From an uncultured Clostridia bacterium (GTDB taxonomy: Bacteria > Bacillota > Clostridia > TANB77 > CAG-508): DNA of 64,000 nt. The stretch lies in assembly GCA_947426305.1 (NCBI GenBank), contig CANEDP010000003.1, forward strand, positions 1 to 64,000, read 5' to 3'. The notes under the pieces were generated by a model, which was not told the origin of the DNA, ran no database searches, and saw only the letters and a list, made by a program, of their open reading frames with translations. Both the position numbers and the translations under genes were made by a program. Below, piece after piece: positions 20,335 to 30,581 of the stretch. Positions within the stretch are counted from its first letter, which is position 1; each line of letters opens with the position of its first letter.

Positions 20335-23300
20335 CTATTTATTTTTATTGTTTCTTTTCTTCATTACTACAACTCCTGTAGTTAATCCAATTAAAGAAAT
20401 ACCTGCTATTGCAAGTAATAAAATATAATTTGTTTCATTACCTGTTTGAATTGCTGGAAGTAAAGAGTTGTAATAAACAAAACTATATATACCATCTTTT
20501 TCTTCTAATGACACGCCATCAGCAAAGACTCCTTTATCATTTATCTCAATTTTTACTACTTGATCTGATAAAGAATATCCTAGTGGTGCTTTTACTTCTT
20601 TTATATAATAAGTTCCATATTTTAAATTATCAAATAAAGCTGTTCCTTCAAATTCATTTGCCCCAACTTCTTTAATTAATTTAGTACAAGCCTCATCTTC
20701 ATAAATTCCAAAAACGAATTTATTAGATTTAATATGTTCACCAGTTGCTTTATCTATTTTTTCAACTTGAACAGATTTCAAAATAGGCATATCTTTCATT
20801 TCTATTTTTTGAGTTTCTTTATCTTCTGTTACTGTAAATTCAATACTTTCTGCTTGTTCATATCCGTATGGGCAAGTTACCTCTGTTAGAGTGTATTTTT
20901 TACCTTCTTCTAGTCCTGTAACTTTATGTGGTTTCTTTTCTGAAATCCATTTGTCTATCACATTTCCATCTTCATCTGTAACTGTTAATTCTGCACCTTC
21001 TAGTTCTTCTCCTGTTGTAAGATCTGTTTTTGTGATTTCAACAACTTTATCTATCATCTCTACTTTTTGAGTTTCTTTATCAGTTGTTACTGTAAATTTT
21101 ATATCAGTTGCTTTTACATATTCATCAATAGCAATTTCTTCATGTAATGTATATGTTTGTCCTTCAACTAATCCTTTAATCTTATGTGGTTCTTTTTCTG
21201 AAATCCATTCATCAATTATATTGTTGTCTTTATCAAATACTTGTATTGTTGCACCTTCTAATTCATTTCCTGTAATATCAACTTTTGACATTTCAACTAC
21301 TTTGTCAATCATAGTAACTTTTTGAATTTCTTTTGTGTTTTTAACCTTGAATTTTATATCTGTTGCCTTTACATAGTTGTCTGGGCAAATTTCTTCTCTT
21401 AAAATATAAGTTTTATCAACTTTTAAACCTTCAATTTTATGAGTTTTATCACCTGACACCCATGTATCTATTACATTTCCATCTTCATCTAAAACCGTTA
21501 ATGTTGCACCTTCTAATTCTTTTTCACCAGTAATATCTGTTTTTGAAAATTCAATTATTGTTGTATCATTTGTAATGTCTTTCTTTTGTTCATATACTTT
21601 TGTTGTTAAGTCTTTTTGTTCAAATTTAATTTTGTGTTTTGTATTATCTAAAACTAACCCGTCTAATGTAGCTATTTCCTCTAATTCGTAAACTCCCATA
21701 GGCAATTCTTGTATTGTTAAATTTCCATCTTTATCAAGATTATAAATTCCAACTTCTTGGTCCTTCTCATATATTGTGTTACCATCTGCATAATCCATTA
21801 TATTTTCTTTTGCAATAAGTTTAAATTGAATACCACTTAAATCAGATATATCCACTAATGATGTATCTACATTTTCTCTTATTGCAACACTTTTATCAAC
21901 AATTAGAGTTCCAGTAGGTTGTTCATTCCCAACAACTACAGTTATATAAGCGTCCATATCTTTATCATATTCAACACTTTCATTACTTCTGTTAACTTTA
22001 AAAATACATTCTTCATCTAATTCTAAAAATCCATCTGGAATCTTTATTTCATCAACTTTATAAGTTCCTACTTTTAATTTGGTTTCTGTATATGCTATTC
22101 CATTTTCATCAGTTGTCCATTCATCAAAACTTTCTTTTCCAAGTTTGCATTTTACTCTTTCCCACTCATTTGTTTCTTCATTTAATTGATATAATGAAAA
22201 AGTTGCATTTGAAAAAGTAACTGTTTTTCCTGTCTTTTTATCTTTCTTAATCATCTTGATATAACTTTCAAATGGTGTATCATTTTCTACTAATTCTTTA
22301 ATTACTCCATCATTATCTTTATCTATCGTTACAAAAAATTCCTTAACTGGATTTACTTTATCGCTTGGGCAAAAAGTTTCATTTACTGTATATTTTCCAT
22401 AAGCAAGTAACCCAGATATTCCATGTCCGTTATTTTCTGTTGTAAATACACTATATTCATCTTTTGAAAATTCATCTAAATGTTTTAAAGCCTCATCAAA
22501 ACTTCCATAAAAATCCACATATTTACTTAAAATAGCTGTAAACTCGGCTCCGTCAACAATTGGTGCTGTATCATTTGTAACTGATGACATTTTTATTATT
22601 TCAAATTTCGCTTTTTGCACTTGATTTGTAAAAGTATCTTCTAAATTAATTACTTTTGTGTGCATATCCTTATAATTAAAGGTTATTGCATGAACTTCTG
22701 TATCTTGTAAATATCCTTCTGGTACTTTAGTTTCTTTTGCATAATAGCCTCCCAGTGGTAAGCCTTTTAATATTTCGCCTTCTGTTGTTAATTGTGCTGT
22801 TGTGCTTTTTGTCCTTAAATTGATTGTTGCAACTCCATTACTATTGAAATTAAAAGTTGCGATTTCTTCATCTTTTGAAAAATATTTTACTGTTCTTGCT
22901 ACATTATATATATCTTCTTTAGCATACAATGTATATTCTGTTCCTTCAACAGTTGCATCTCCATGATGACTTGTACCATCCACTCTATTTTCTCTGCCTG
23001 TTTCTTTATCTGTTTTAATAAGTTTTAGCTCTCCTGTTGGCTCATAGTTTTTGAATTGTATTTCAGTCGTTTCATTTACTTTTACATCTACTCTTTGAAC
23101 AGTATCATCTAGTAAATAACCTGTTGGTACATTAGTTTCTTTTACATAATAGACTGCTGGTGCTAACCTTTGAAACAATATATTTCCATTACTATCAGAT
23201 ATTCCTGTTCTAACTTTTTGTTTACATTCTGAATCCTTATATAATTCAAATGTACAACCTGCTAAACTATCACCATTTGCATTACTTTTTATTACTAAAG

Positions 23301-24241
23301 CATTTCCATATTCAACTTCAATGTTTATATTAAAAGCAGATGGATCTACATAATTAGAAAACATTAGATTTTGTACTGCTCCCGAAGTGAACTGAATGTA
23401 AATATAATTTCCCATTGTATCACTTGAATACGATGTACCATTTGGCATTAACTGATATATACCATAATTTCTTGAAATAAAATTTACATTATCTGCTGTA
23501 CAATCTTCTGTAACTGTTACTGCTAAATCATTACTTCCTTGAATGTGATTAAATATGACACCATCCACATTTTGATTAAATGAGCCATAAGATGACAGCC
23601 TTCCACTTGTATCAGTTATCATTTTTGTTTCTCCAAATGTTGCTTTATTTGTTGTTCCATTAAAACTTACATTTCCATGATATTGGTTGTAATAGGCCTC
23701 TGCTCTAGCTGTCCAATCTGCAAGATGTCCTACACTCATATAATTTCCATTCCAACTTTCTCTAGCTGGAACTTTTGAATTTCCATCAATATTGTTATGA
23801 ATGTACTCCCATACCCATTGTTGAGTACAAGCAGCCGCACGCATTGCTTCATCACTATTTGGAATTCCATATCCATAATTCATTGTATAACCGGAAGTAT
23901 ATCATCTCTGCAACTTTTTCATATTGTGGAGCACTATTTTTATAATGTACTATAAAATCTCCATTATAAGTATAATCTCCACCAGGAGATGTTGCACCAA
24001 ACTGTGTGCAAAATACTAGGTATGTTACACCGTCATAATTCGCATAATGTAACTCATGACCATAATTTTCTTTGCTACCAGGAATAACACCAAAGCTAGC
24101 ATTACTATTAATATCAGTTATAAAAGCTGCAAAGGCATTAAGTGGTAATGAGGTACATAAAGTTAAAATAATCATTATTAATGCTATGATTTTTTTAGTT
24201 TTATTCTTCATTTTATCAATTCCTTTCTTGAAAATTTGCAA
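20335..24241 (-). CDS. thioester-domain/SpaA-type (Cna-B repeat) LPxTG-like adhesin (joined across one CGG +1 site)
   Basis: Join VAEMIYF-(C)GGT-YTMNYGYGIPNSDEAMRAAACTQQWVWEYI; multiple SpaA/Cna-B repeats; C-terminal PAIQTGNETNYILLLAIAGISLIGLTTGVVVMKKRNNKNK. Confidence 0.9.
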
Positions 24242-24286
24242 TAAAAAAAGAGCATTTAAGCTCTTTCATTTTTATATTTAATTGTT

Positions 24287-25300
24287 TTATTGAATTGCCC
24301 TAAAATAGTACAACCCACAAGCACATTGATTTACTTTATATTGGATTGACTCCCAACCACTTGTAAAATTTAAAGCTGCTTGATTAGCCTCATCCCAAGA
24401 TGAAAAATATCCACATTCATTAGGACCATCACCTTCTACATGATGACTTCCTCCTTCTGCACACCAATATGATAAATCTGATGGAGTTGGATTTGATGAT
24501 GTTGGTTGCGTTACAGTTGGTTCTTGATTAGTTATTTTTGCTGTGGTTGGCGTATTCGTTTGTGGTATGGTGCTTTGCTGAATTTGACTATTATTGGTAT
24601 TAGTTTTATTGTCATTTGTATTCACATTATTTTCTTTGGTTTTAGTTTTCTTTTTATCACTATTATTCTGCAAATTTGTTTTTGATTGAGTTTCTGCTAA
24701 AATATTATTACTTTCAATATTAGAAGTATCTTCTTTCTTTGCAATAACAATTTTTACATTCTTTTCTGCAATATTTTCATATACATCTTTAACTGAAACT
24801 TTAGCATCATATTCACCAGCTACATCTTTATTAATGTTAGAAAAATCAATATTATATTTTTCTACTTCTGATAAATCTGATACTTTTATATAATTATTAA
24901 AATCATAATTTTCCAAATCTGTTTCTGCTGAAATTTCAATTTTTTCATCTACAGATAATTCTGGTGATATTGTATCTTTTACTTCAACTTTCTGTATTAA
25001 ATTAATTTTCTTATATAATAAATTTATTTCATATTCTCCAACTGCTGGATAATCCTTATTTTCTTCATTTGTAATATTAGAGTTTATTTCTACTCTATCT
25101 TTATCAATAAAACTAAATTTTTCAATATCAATTAAATCATCAATTATTGGATTATAACTTTCTCCATATTCTATAATTACATTATCTTGAATTAAAGAAA
25201 TTTGTGAATCTCTATAATTCGTAAATAGAACAAATGCTAAAACTCCTATAATTACTAAAACTATAATAATAAAAACGATAATAAATTTTTTCTTTTTCAT
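24287..25300 (-). CDS. membrane-anchored protein with bacterial Ig-like domains
   Basis: N-terminal TM, PAVGEYEINLLYKK and DVAGEYDAKVSVKDVYENIAEKNVKIVI repeats, T/N-rich linker. Confidence 0.6.
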   Translation of the reverse strand: MKKKKFIIVFIIIVLVIIGVLAFVLFTNYRDSQISLIQDNVIIEYGESYNPIIDDLIDIEKFSFIDKDRVEINSNITNEENKDYPAVGEYEINLLYKKINLIQKVEVKDTISPELSVDEKIEISAETDLENYDFNNYIKVSDLSEVEKYNIDFSNINKDVAGEYDAKVSVKDVYENIAEKNVKIVIAKKEDTSNIESNNILAETQSKTNLQNNSDKKKTKTKENNVNTNDNKTNTNNSQIQQSTIPQTNTPTTAKITNQEPTVTQPTSSNPTPSDLSYWCAEGGSHHVEGDGPNECGYFSSWDEANQAALNFTSGWESIQYKVNQCACGLYYFRAIQ

Positions 25301-25377
25301 ATAACATCATCCTTTCTATTATTATTGTAACGTGCTCAAAAAAATTTGTCAGCCCCTTTTTAGTAAAAATTTTAAAA

Positions 25378-25950
25378 TTAGTAAAAAATTACTTTCATTC
25401 CTATATATACACCTTCGGAATCTTGTAATGGTACACATTCACCAGCATATCCACTTGACTTCAAATAGTTTTGTGCAGCCTCTGATACATCTTCCATTGT
25501 ATAACCTTCTGTAAATAAAAAATATTTACTACTAGGTTTTTCGTATATATTTGATGTTTCTGTTTGAGATGTAATTGATGTTGAATCATTAGGTATAGTT
25601 TCTCCTATATTTACTGTTTCCTTTGATTCATTTATCTCTATTTTTTCAATTGGTTCCTCCTGAATAACATCTACTATTGTGTTATCTATTACATTTTCTT
25701 GGATAATTTCATTTTCATATTTTGTAGTATTCATTTCTACTAATTCACTATTTTCTTGCTCTTTTACTTCTATCACCTCATTATTGATATTTAGAGAATC
25801 GCCATTTCTTTTCATATATTCTTTAGAAAAAATAAAGCCAATGATAACAATTAGAAAAAGAATCAATGAGATAATAATTCTTTGTTTTTTTAAATCTTTT
25901 AAATACTGTTCAAGTATTTTTTCATCTTGTTCATTCATTATAATCACCAC
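25378..25950 (-). CDS. membrane-anchored hypothetical protein
   Basis: Single TM, acidic linker, C-terminal conserved-looking domain. Confidence 0.5.
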   Translation of the reverse strand: MVIIMNEQDEKILEQYLKDLKKQRIIISLILFLIVIIGFIFSKEYMKRNGDSLNINNEVIEVKEQENSELVEMNTTKYENEIIQENVIDNTIVDVIQEEPIEKIEINESKETVNIGETIPNDSTSITSQTETSNIYEKPSSKYFLFTEGYTMEDVSEAAQNYLKSSGYAGECVPLQDSEGVYIGMKVIFY

Positions 25951-26136
25951 CTATTTCTTTTCTAAAAATTCTGTAACATTCTTCTCCAATTTTTCATACT
26001 CTTTTTTATATGAATTCAATTTCTTCAATTCTAAATCAAATTTATCTATTTCACTTTGAAGTTTTAATTGTTTATCAACAACTTTTTTCTTTTTATCTTC
26101 TGTTTGCTTAATTTTTGATAATATTATCTTTAACAT
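25951..26136 (-). CDS. small coiled-coil protein
   Basis: 61 aa, K/E-rich heptads. Confidence 0.4.
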   Translation of the reverse strand: MLKIILSKIKQTEDKKKKVVDKQLKLQSEIDKFDLELKKLNSYKKEYEKLEKNVTEFLEKK

Positions 26137-26147
26137 TGTTTTCTCCT

Positions 26148-26486
26148 TTAATAATCATAATTTGGAGTTTCTTTATCTTCTATGCTTTCATATTCTTTAT
26201 TATCTGAAATATCTATTTCATTTTGTATAAACTTATACAAATCATTTTGGCTTAATATTGCCATATCCCTTGATATTTCCAAAATCCTTTTCTTGTAATC
26301 TTTAGACAAAAAAGGCATACCTTTTCCAATGCCTTCATCTTTTTCAATTTCCTCTTTTTTAGTCTGATAATAAGTATTATCAAGTAAATTTATTCTTCCA
26401 TGATCTGACAATATACATAGAGCCAATAAATTTTGTGTTAAATCATTTTTTCCTAAAATTACTTTATAATTTTCTTCTTTTTTCAT
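26148..26486 (-). CDS. ICE hypothetical protein
   Basis: 112 aa intact ORF. Confidence 0.45.
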   Translation of the reverse strand: MKKEENYKVILGKNDLTQNLLALCILSDHGRINLLDNTYYQTKKEEIEKDEGIGKGMPFLSKDYKKRILEISRDMAILSQNDLYKFIQNEIDISDNKEYESIEDKETPNYDY

Positions 26487-26513
26487 ATTACCTCCATTAT
26501 AAGTTTATGTTAT

Positions 26514-27248
26514 TTATTTTATTGATTCTAGGGTAGCAATTATATAATATCTTTGGTTGGTAGGTCTTGTTTTTGCATTAATGTAAGAACAAGTAGATAA
26601 TTTTATTATTTTATCTGTTATCTCAACATTAGAAATAGAATTCTTACTACTATTTTTATAATAATTAATTCTTTCTTGATAATTTAAGTCCTTTATATTA
26701 TCATTTTCTGTTTCAATACCTATTGAATAACAACTAAATATTTTACAATTATAATTTTGGGTAGGAGTGTAAATTTTTATATTTTGATGTGAATATAAAA
26801 ATTCATTATCTAAATAATTACCTAATATCGAAAACATTGTTCCATTTCGCATATTATGTCCATATATTACTGTTTCCTCTGTATTAAAAAAATTAGAATC
26901 AGTTACAAAAATTGAACCATTATTATTAAATTTTCTATTATAAGTATGTTTTAAGTAATATAAATTCTCATTATCCTTTAATATTGGATAGTTAATTTTT
27001 GTATTTTCAATTTCAATCCATCCTACTATATCATCATTAACAGATTTTAAATAATTCCAATCAATTAAGGGTTCTTCTGTTTTTGAATCTATTTCAATTG
27101 CATCATCAATTAATTCTTCTGTAATTTTATTATTTTCTTGATATTGTATAAAATCTTTAATCACTAAATACAAAGATATGCAAAATGTAATTGTAAATGT
27201 AATTATTAAGAATATTGTTAATTTGCTTTTATATTTCATAATCAACAT
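26514..27248 (-). CDS. class B sortase
   Basis: ETVIYGHNMRNGTMFSIL and catalytic IIKLSTCSY motif. Confidence 0.88.
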   Translation of the reverse strand: MLIMKYKSKLTIFLIITFTITFCISLYLVIKDFIQYQENNKITEELIDDAIEIDSKTEEPLIDWNYLKSVNDDIVGWIEIENTKINYPILKDNENLYYLKHTYNRKFNNNGSIFVTDSNFFNTEETVIYGHNMRNGTMFSILGNYLDNEFLYSHQNIKIYTPTQNYNCKIFSCYSIGIETENDNIKDLNYQERINYYKNSSKNSISNVEITDKIIKLSTCSYINAKTRPTNQRYYIIATLESIK

Positions 27249-27260
27249 TTTGCTTTCATC

Positions 27261-27686
27261 TTAATAATCTACTCTCAACATATCTTTTTTTATGGCAGAC
27301 AAAAGAATATATTGTAAAATTTCTTCTTGTATATCTTTTTGTATTTTTACAGATATATTTAATTTATCCTGTATCTTCAAAGGTTTTAATCTTCTAAAAT
27401 ATTTTAAATACATGAATTTATATTTTGAATTATCTTTTATCTTATAATCCTCTAATATTTCAGTAATTAGTCTTTTCCATCTAAGAATCTTCAACATTTT
27501 TCTTTCAATGTTTATATTATTTATAGCCTGTTCTTCTAAACTACTACTTTGACTTTTTATCCATTTATTATAATTTTGATTATAATCAAAATTTTGTATA
27601 TCATTTTCTAATATCCCTAAATTCCAATCAATCAAATCGTAATTATATAAATAATACTCAATTTTCTTAAAAGCAGAATTATACAA
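27261..27686 (-). CDS. ICE hypothetical protein
   Basis: 141 aa intact ORF. Confidence 0.45.
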   Translation of the reverse strand: MYNSAFKKIEYYLYNYDLIDWNLGILENDIQNFDYNQNYNKWIKSQSSSLEEQAINNINIERKMLKILRWKRLITEILEDYKIKDNSKYKFMYLKYFRRLKPLKIQDKLNISVKIQKDIQEEILQYILLSAIKKDMLRVDY

Positions 27687-28182
27687 TAAATTCTCCTCTT
27701 TCTAATAATCTTTTTTTAATTATAAAAATGAATAAATCCTCTATATTATATCTATCTACATATTGAGTACCATCTTCTTTTTCATAAATAAAAATATATT
27801 CCTTCTCATCTTTTAATAATACACAATAGAATTTTCCATATTTTAAAGCAACTAAAATTTCTGGTTCATTTTTAAAATCACCTTTGTTATCAGAAAGTAA
27901 TTCTATAAGTTCTCTAACTTTTAATTTATCTATATCATGAACCGTTATATCAACACACTTTAACATTTCTAACAGTCTTGAAATTAATTCTTTTTCACTA
28001 ATATTACAAAATCTTAAGCACTCTTTTCCTTTGTTATATAATATTTGTTCTTCTAACATAGTTAAACCTAATTGTTTAGCTTTCTTAATTTGTAATTGCA
28101 ATTGATGTAAAAAATATAAATCTTCTAAATCATTTTTTTCCTCATCTGTCAATTTGTTATATTTCTCTAGTATTTCTTTCAT
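27679..28182 (-). CDS. ICE hypothetical protein
   Basis: 167 aa intact ORF. Confidence 0.45.
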   Translation of the reverse strand: MKEILEKYNKLTDEEKNDLEDLYFLHQLQLQIKKAKQLGLTMLEEQILYNKGKECLRFCNISEKELISRLLEMLKCVDITVHDIDKLKVRELIELLSDNKGDFKNEPEILVALKYGKFYCVLLKDEKEYIFIYEKEDGTQYVDRYNIEDLFIFIIKKRLLERGEFIV

Positions 28183-28186
28183 ATTC

Positions 28187-28987
28187 TTAGCCTCCTATAT
28201 CTTTTATTTCATTATTTTTTGGTATAAAAAAAGAAGGACTTTTATCCTTCGTTAATTCATTTACTATACTTTTATAATAATAATTCATGAAACTTTCAAT
28301 TTCGTTAGTCCCATTTTTGTATTCTTCCTCTTTGAGTTTACAATCATTGTATATTTTTATTATTTTATCTCTACTAACTTTGTGTATTAAATGTTGTAAG
28401 TTATCTTTTGCTATTAAACATATTGCATAAATAATATTTTTTATCTTTTCTAAATTACTTTCTGATATATATTTTAGTGATTCTTTTGTATAAAGCATTT
28501 CATATCTTTCAAGTAATTTATTTATTTCATTGAAATCTACTTTAGAAAATTCTTCTGGAAATTCGCTTTCTTTATTTATAATATAATTAAATAATCTATC
28601 TATCATATTAATACTTATATTATTATATTGTCCTTTTTGGGACATACCCTCTGTCCTATTTGTCGAATAGGGGTATGTCCTTTTTATCGAATAGGGTGTA
28701 TCATTTGGATAAATTCTTCTTTGTATAATCTCACCTTTTTCATTTTTTATAATATCTAAACATACAAAGCCTTTTTCTTTTAAATGAGAAACCCATTTAG
28801 AAATTGTATGTGGTTGAGCCTTCAATAAATTTGCCAAATACTTATTAGAAGCAAAACAATAACCCTCTTTATTTGATAATACTGTTATAATAGCATACAG
28901 CAATTTTTCATTTGCTTTTAAATCTTCATTAAATAAAACTGTCGCTGGTATAATTGCATAATAACCTATTTTATTTTCTTCATCCAA
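28187..28987 (-). CDS. helix-turn-helix replication/regulatory protein of ICE
   Basis: YYAIIPATVLFNEDLKANEKLLYAIITVLSNKEGYCFASNKYLANLL...TISKWVSHLKEKGF, typical of ICE/plasmid replication-initiator wHTH domains. Confidence 0.65.
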   Translation of the reverse strand: MDEENKIGYYAIIPATVLFNEDLKANEKLLYAIITVLSNKEGYCFASNKYLANLLKAQPHTISKWVSHLKEKGFVCLDIIKNEKGEIIQRRIYPNDTPYSIKRTYPYSTNRTEGMSQKGQYNNISINMIDRLFNYIINKESEFPEEFSKVDFNEINKLLERYEMLYTKESLKYISESNLEKIKNIIYAICLIAKDNLQHLIHKVSRDKIIKIYNDCKLKEEEYKNGTNEIESFMNYYYKSIVNELTKDKSPSFFIPKNNEIKDIGG

Positions 28988-29074
28988 ATTTCATTTCCCC
29001 CTTTTCTACTTTGTTCTTAAAAATAAAAATAGAGATGATATTTATATCAACTCTATAATATAAAAATATTTATC

Positions 29075-30406
29075 TTAATAGCAATTTTCAAGAATATTAG
29101 CATAATTTTCAAATTTTTGAACAACATCATTTTTCATTTTTGAAGTAACTCTAACATATATTTCATAAGTTGTATTAATATTACTATGTCCTAATCTTTT
29201 ACTAACTGCTTTTATATCTGCACCTGCTTCAATTAATCTTGTAGCATGAGTATCTCTAAAATCGTGAAATCTACAATTTATTCCTAATTCATAATGAATA
29301 ACTTTAAAAGGATATTTACATGTATCTGTTCCCTCAAATACACCATTATGCTTTACAAATACCAAATTAACTTCTTGTAATGCTACTTCTAATTCCGTAT
29401 AAGCATTTATAATTTTAATTTCTGGCTTTTTAGTATATGGATTAAGAACTTCTTTAGCATAGTGTTTCATATATAAATCTCCATATTCTTGTTTATCCTT
29501 TTCTTGTTCATCTTTATATTCTTTTAATGCTTTTACCAATGTATCTCCAATTTCAATCGTTCTATAACTACTAGGAGTTTTACAAGTTCCAAAGTACCAT
29601 ACTGTTGTTGCTTTCCCACTTATATGTCTACCATGTGTAGCAGATTTTTGATTTTTCTTTAATATATTTTTATTAACTGTTAATGTTTTATTTTCTAAAT
29701 CAATATCTTCCCAAGTAAGTCCAAATACTTCTGAAACTCTTAAACCTGTAAAGTATGCAGTTAAGCAAGCATAATACATTGCATGATTATTCTGAAATCT
29801 ATTCAAAATCATATCAATTTCTTCACTAGAAAATATATGTGCTGGATCTTCCTCTGGAATATCATATTTGGGTAATCTAACTTTAAGTGCAGGATTTTCT
29901 TTAATAAATCCTACAACATCTGTCGCATAAGAAAATGATGTTTTTAATACTTTTAATATATTTTTTAAAAAATTTTTTGAAAATCCTTTTTCTACATATA
30001 CATTATTTATAAATTCTTGAAGTGTTGATGTTGTTACTTGTGATAATCTATAAAATCCTAGTTTGGGTTTTATATGATTCTTAATAATACTTTTGTAAGC
30101 TTCTATTGTATGATATTTTAAATTAATTTCACAATGTTCTTTTACCCAATAATCCAGATAATCACTATATGATATTGTAGATGGTGTAAATGAATGACCT
30201 GTTTCAGTATATTCGTTATAGGCTTTCATCCCTTCATTATAAGCTTCGGATTTCGTTTTAAATCCTGACTTTACTTTTTGCTTTCTTTTTCCTTCAACAG
30301 ATGCTATTTCAAAATAATACTGATACCCCTTTCCTCTCTTTCTTACATTAACCATAGCTTTACCTCCTAAATAATTAAATTTAGTAAATAAAAAAGAGTT
30401 ACACAT
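29075..30406 (-). CDS. tyrosine recombinase/integrase (likely start MVNVRKRG near 30355)
   Basis: Catalytic TGLRVSEVFGLTW ... HDFRDTHATRLIEAG ... RLGHSNINTTYEIY. Confidence 0.92.
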   Translation of the reverse strand: MCNSFLFTKFNYLGGKAMVNVRKRGKGYQYYFEIASVEGKRKQKVKSGFKTKSEAYNEGMKAYNEYTETGHSFTPSTISYSDYLDYWVKEHCEINLKYHTIEAYKSIIKNHIKPKLGFYRLSQVTTSTLQEFINNVYVEKGFSKNFLKNILKVLKTSFSYATDVVGFIKENPALKVRLPKYDIPEEDPAHIFSSEEIDMILNRFQNNHAMYYACLTAYFTGLRVSEVFGLTWEDIDLENKTLTVNKNILKKNQKSATHGRHISGKATTVWYFGTCKTPSSYRTIEIGDTLVKALKEYKDEQEKDKQEYGDLYMKHYAKEVLNPYTKKPEIKIINAYTELEVALQEVNLVFVKHNGVFEGTDTCKYPFKVIHYELGINCRFHDFRDTHATRLIEAGADIKAVSKRLGHSNINTTYEIYVRVTSKMKNDVVQKFENYANILENCY

Positions 30407-30424
30407 AAAAATGTTTAACTCTTT
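30388..30424 (-). terminator. hairpin terminator between secA and integrase
   Basis: Minus strand AAGAGTTA...TAACTCTTTTTTATT. Confidence 0.6.
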
Positions 30425-30581
30425 TGACTATAGTCTTTTTTGACATCGGTCTTATAAACCAGTATTATCAATACTTTTACGATTTTGACATCCTATTTTT
30501 GGTTTTTCGCTGTCAAATGGATGTCAAACTGCTATTTTTATTATATTTTTCATAATTGTTAATTGGCTACAAGCATTGGTA

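Noticed and set aside
1-30406. A relaxase gene in the ICE
   Set aside because: No protein in the window shows recognisable relaxase motifs; it may lie left of the window, so absence from the element is not claimed.
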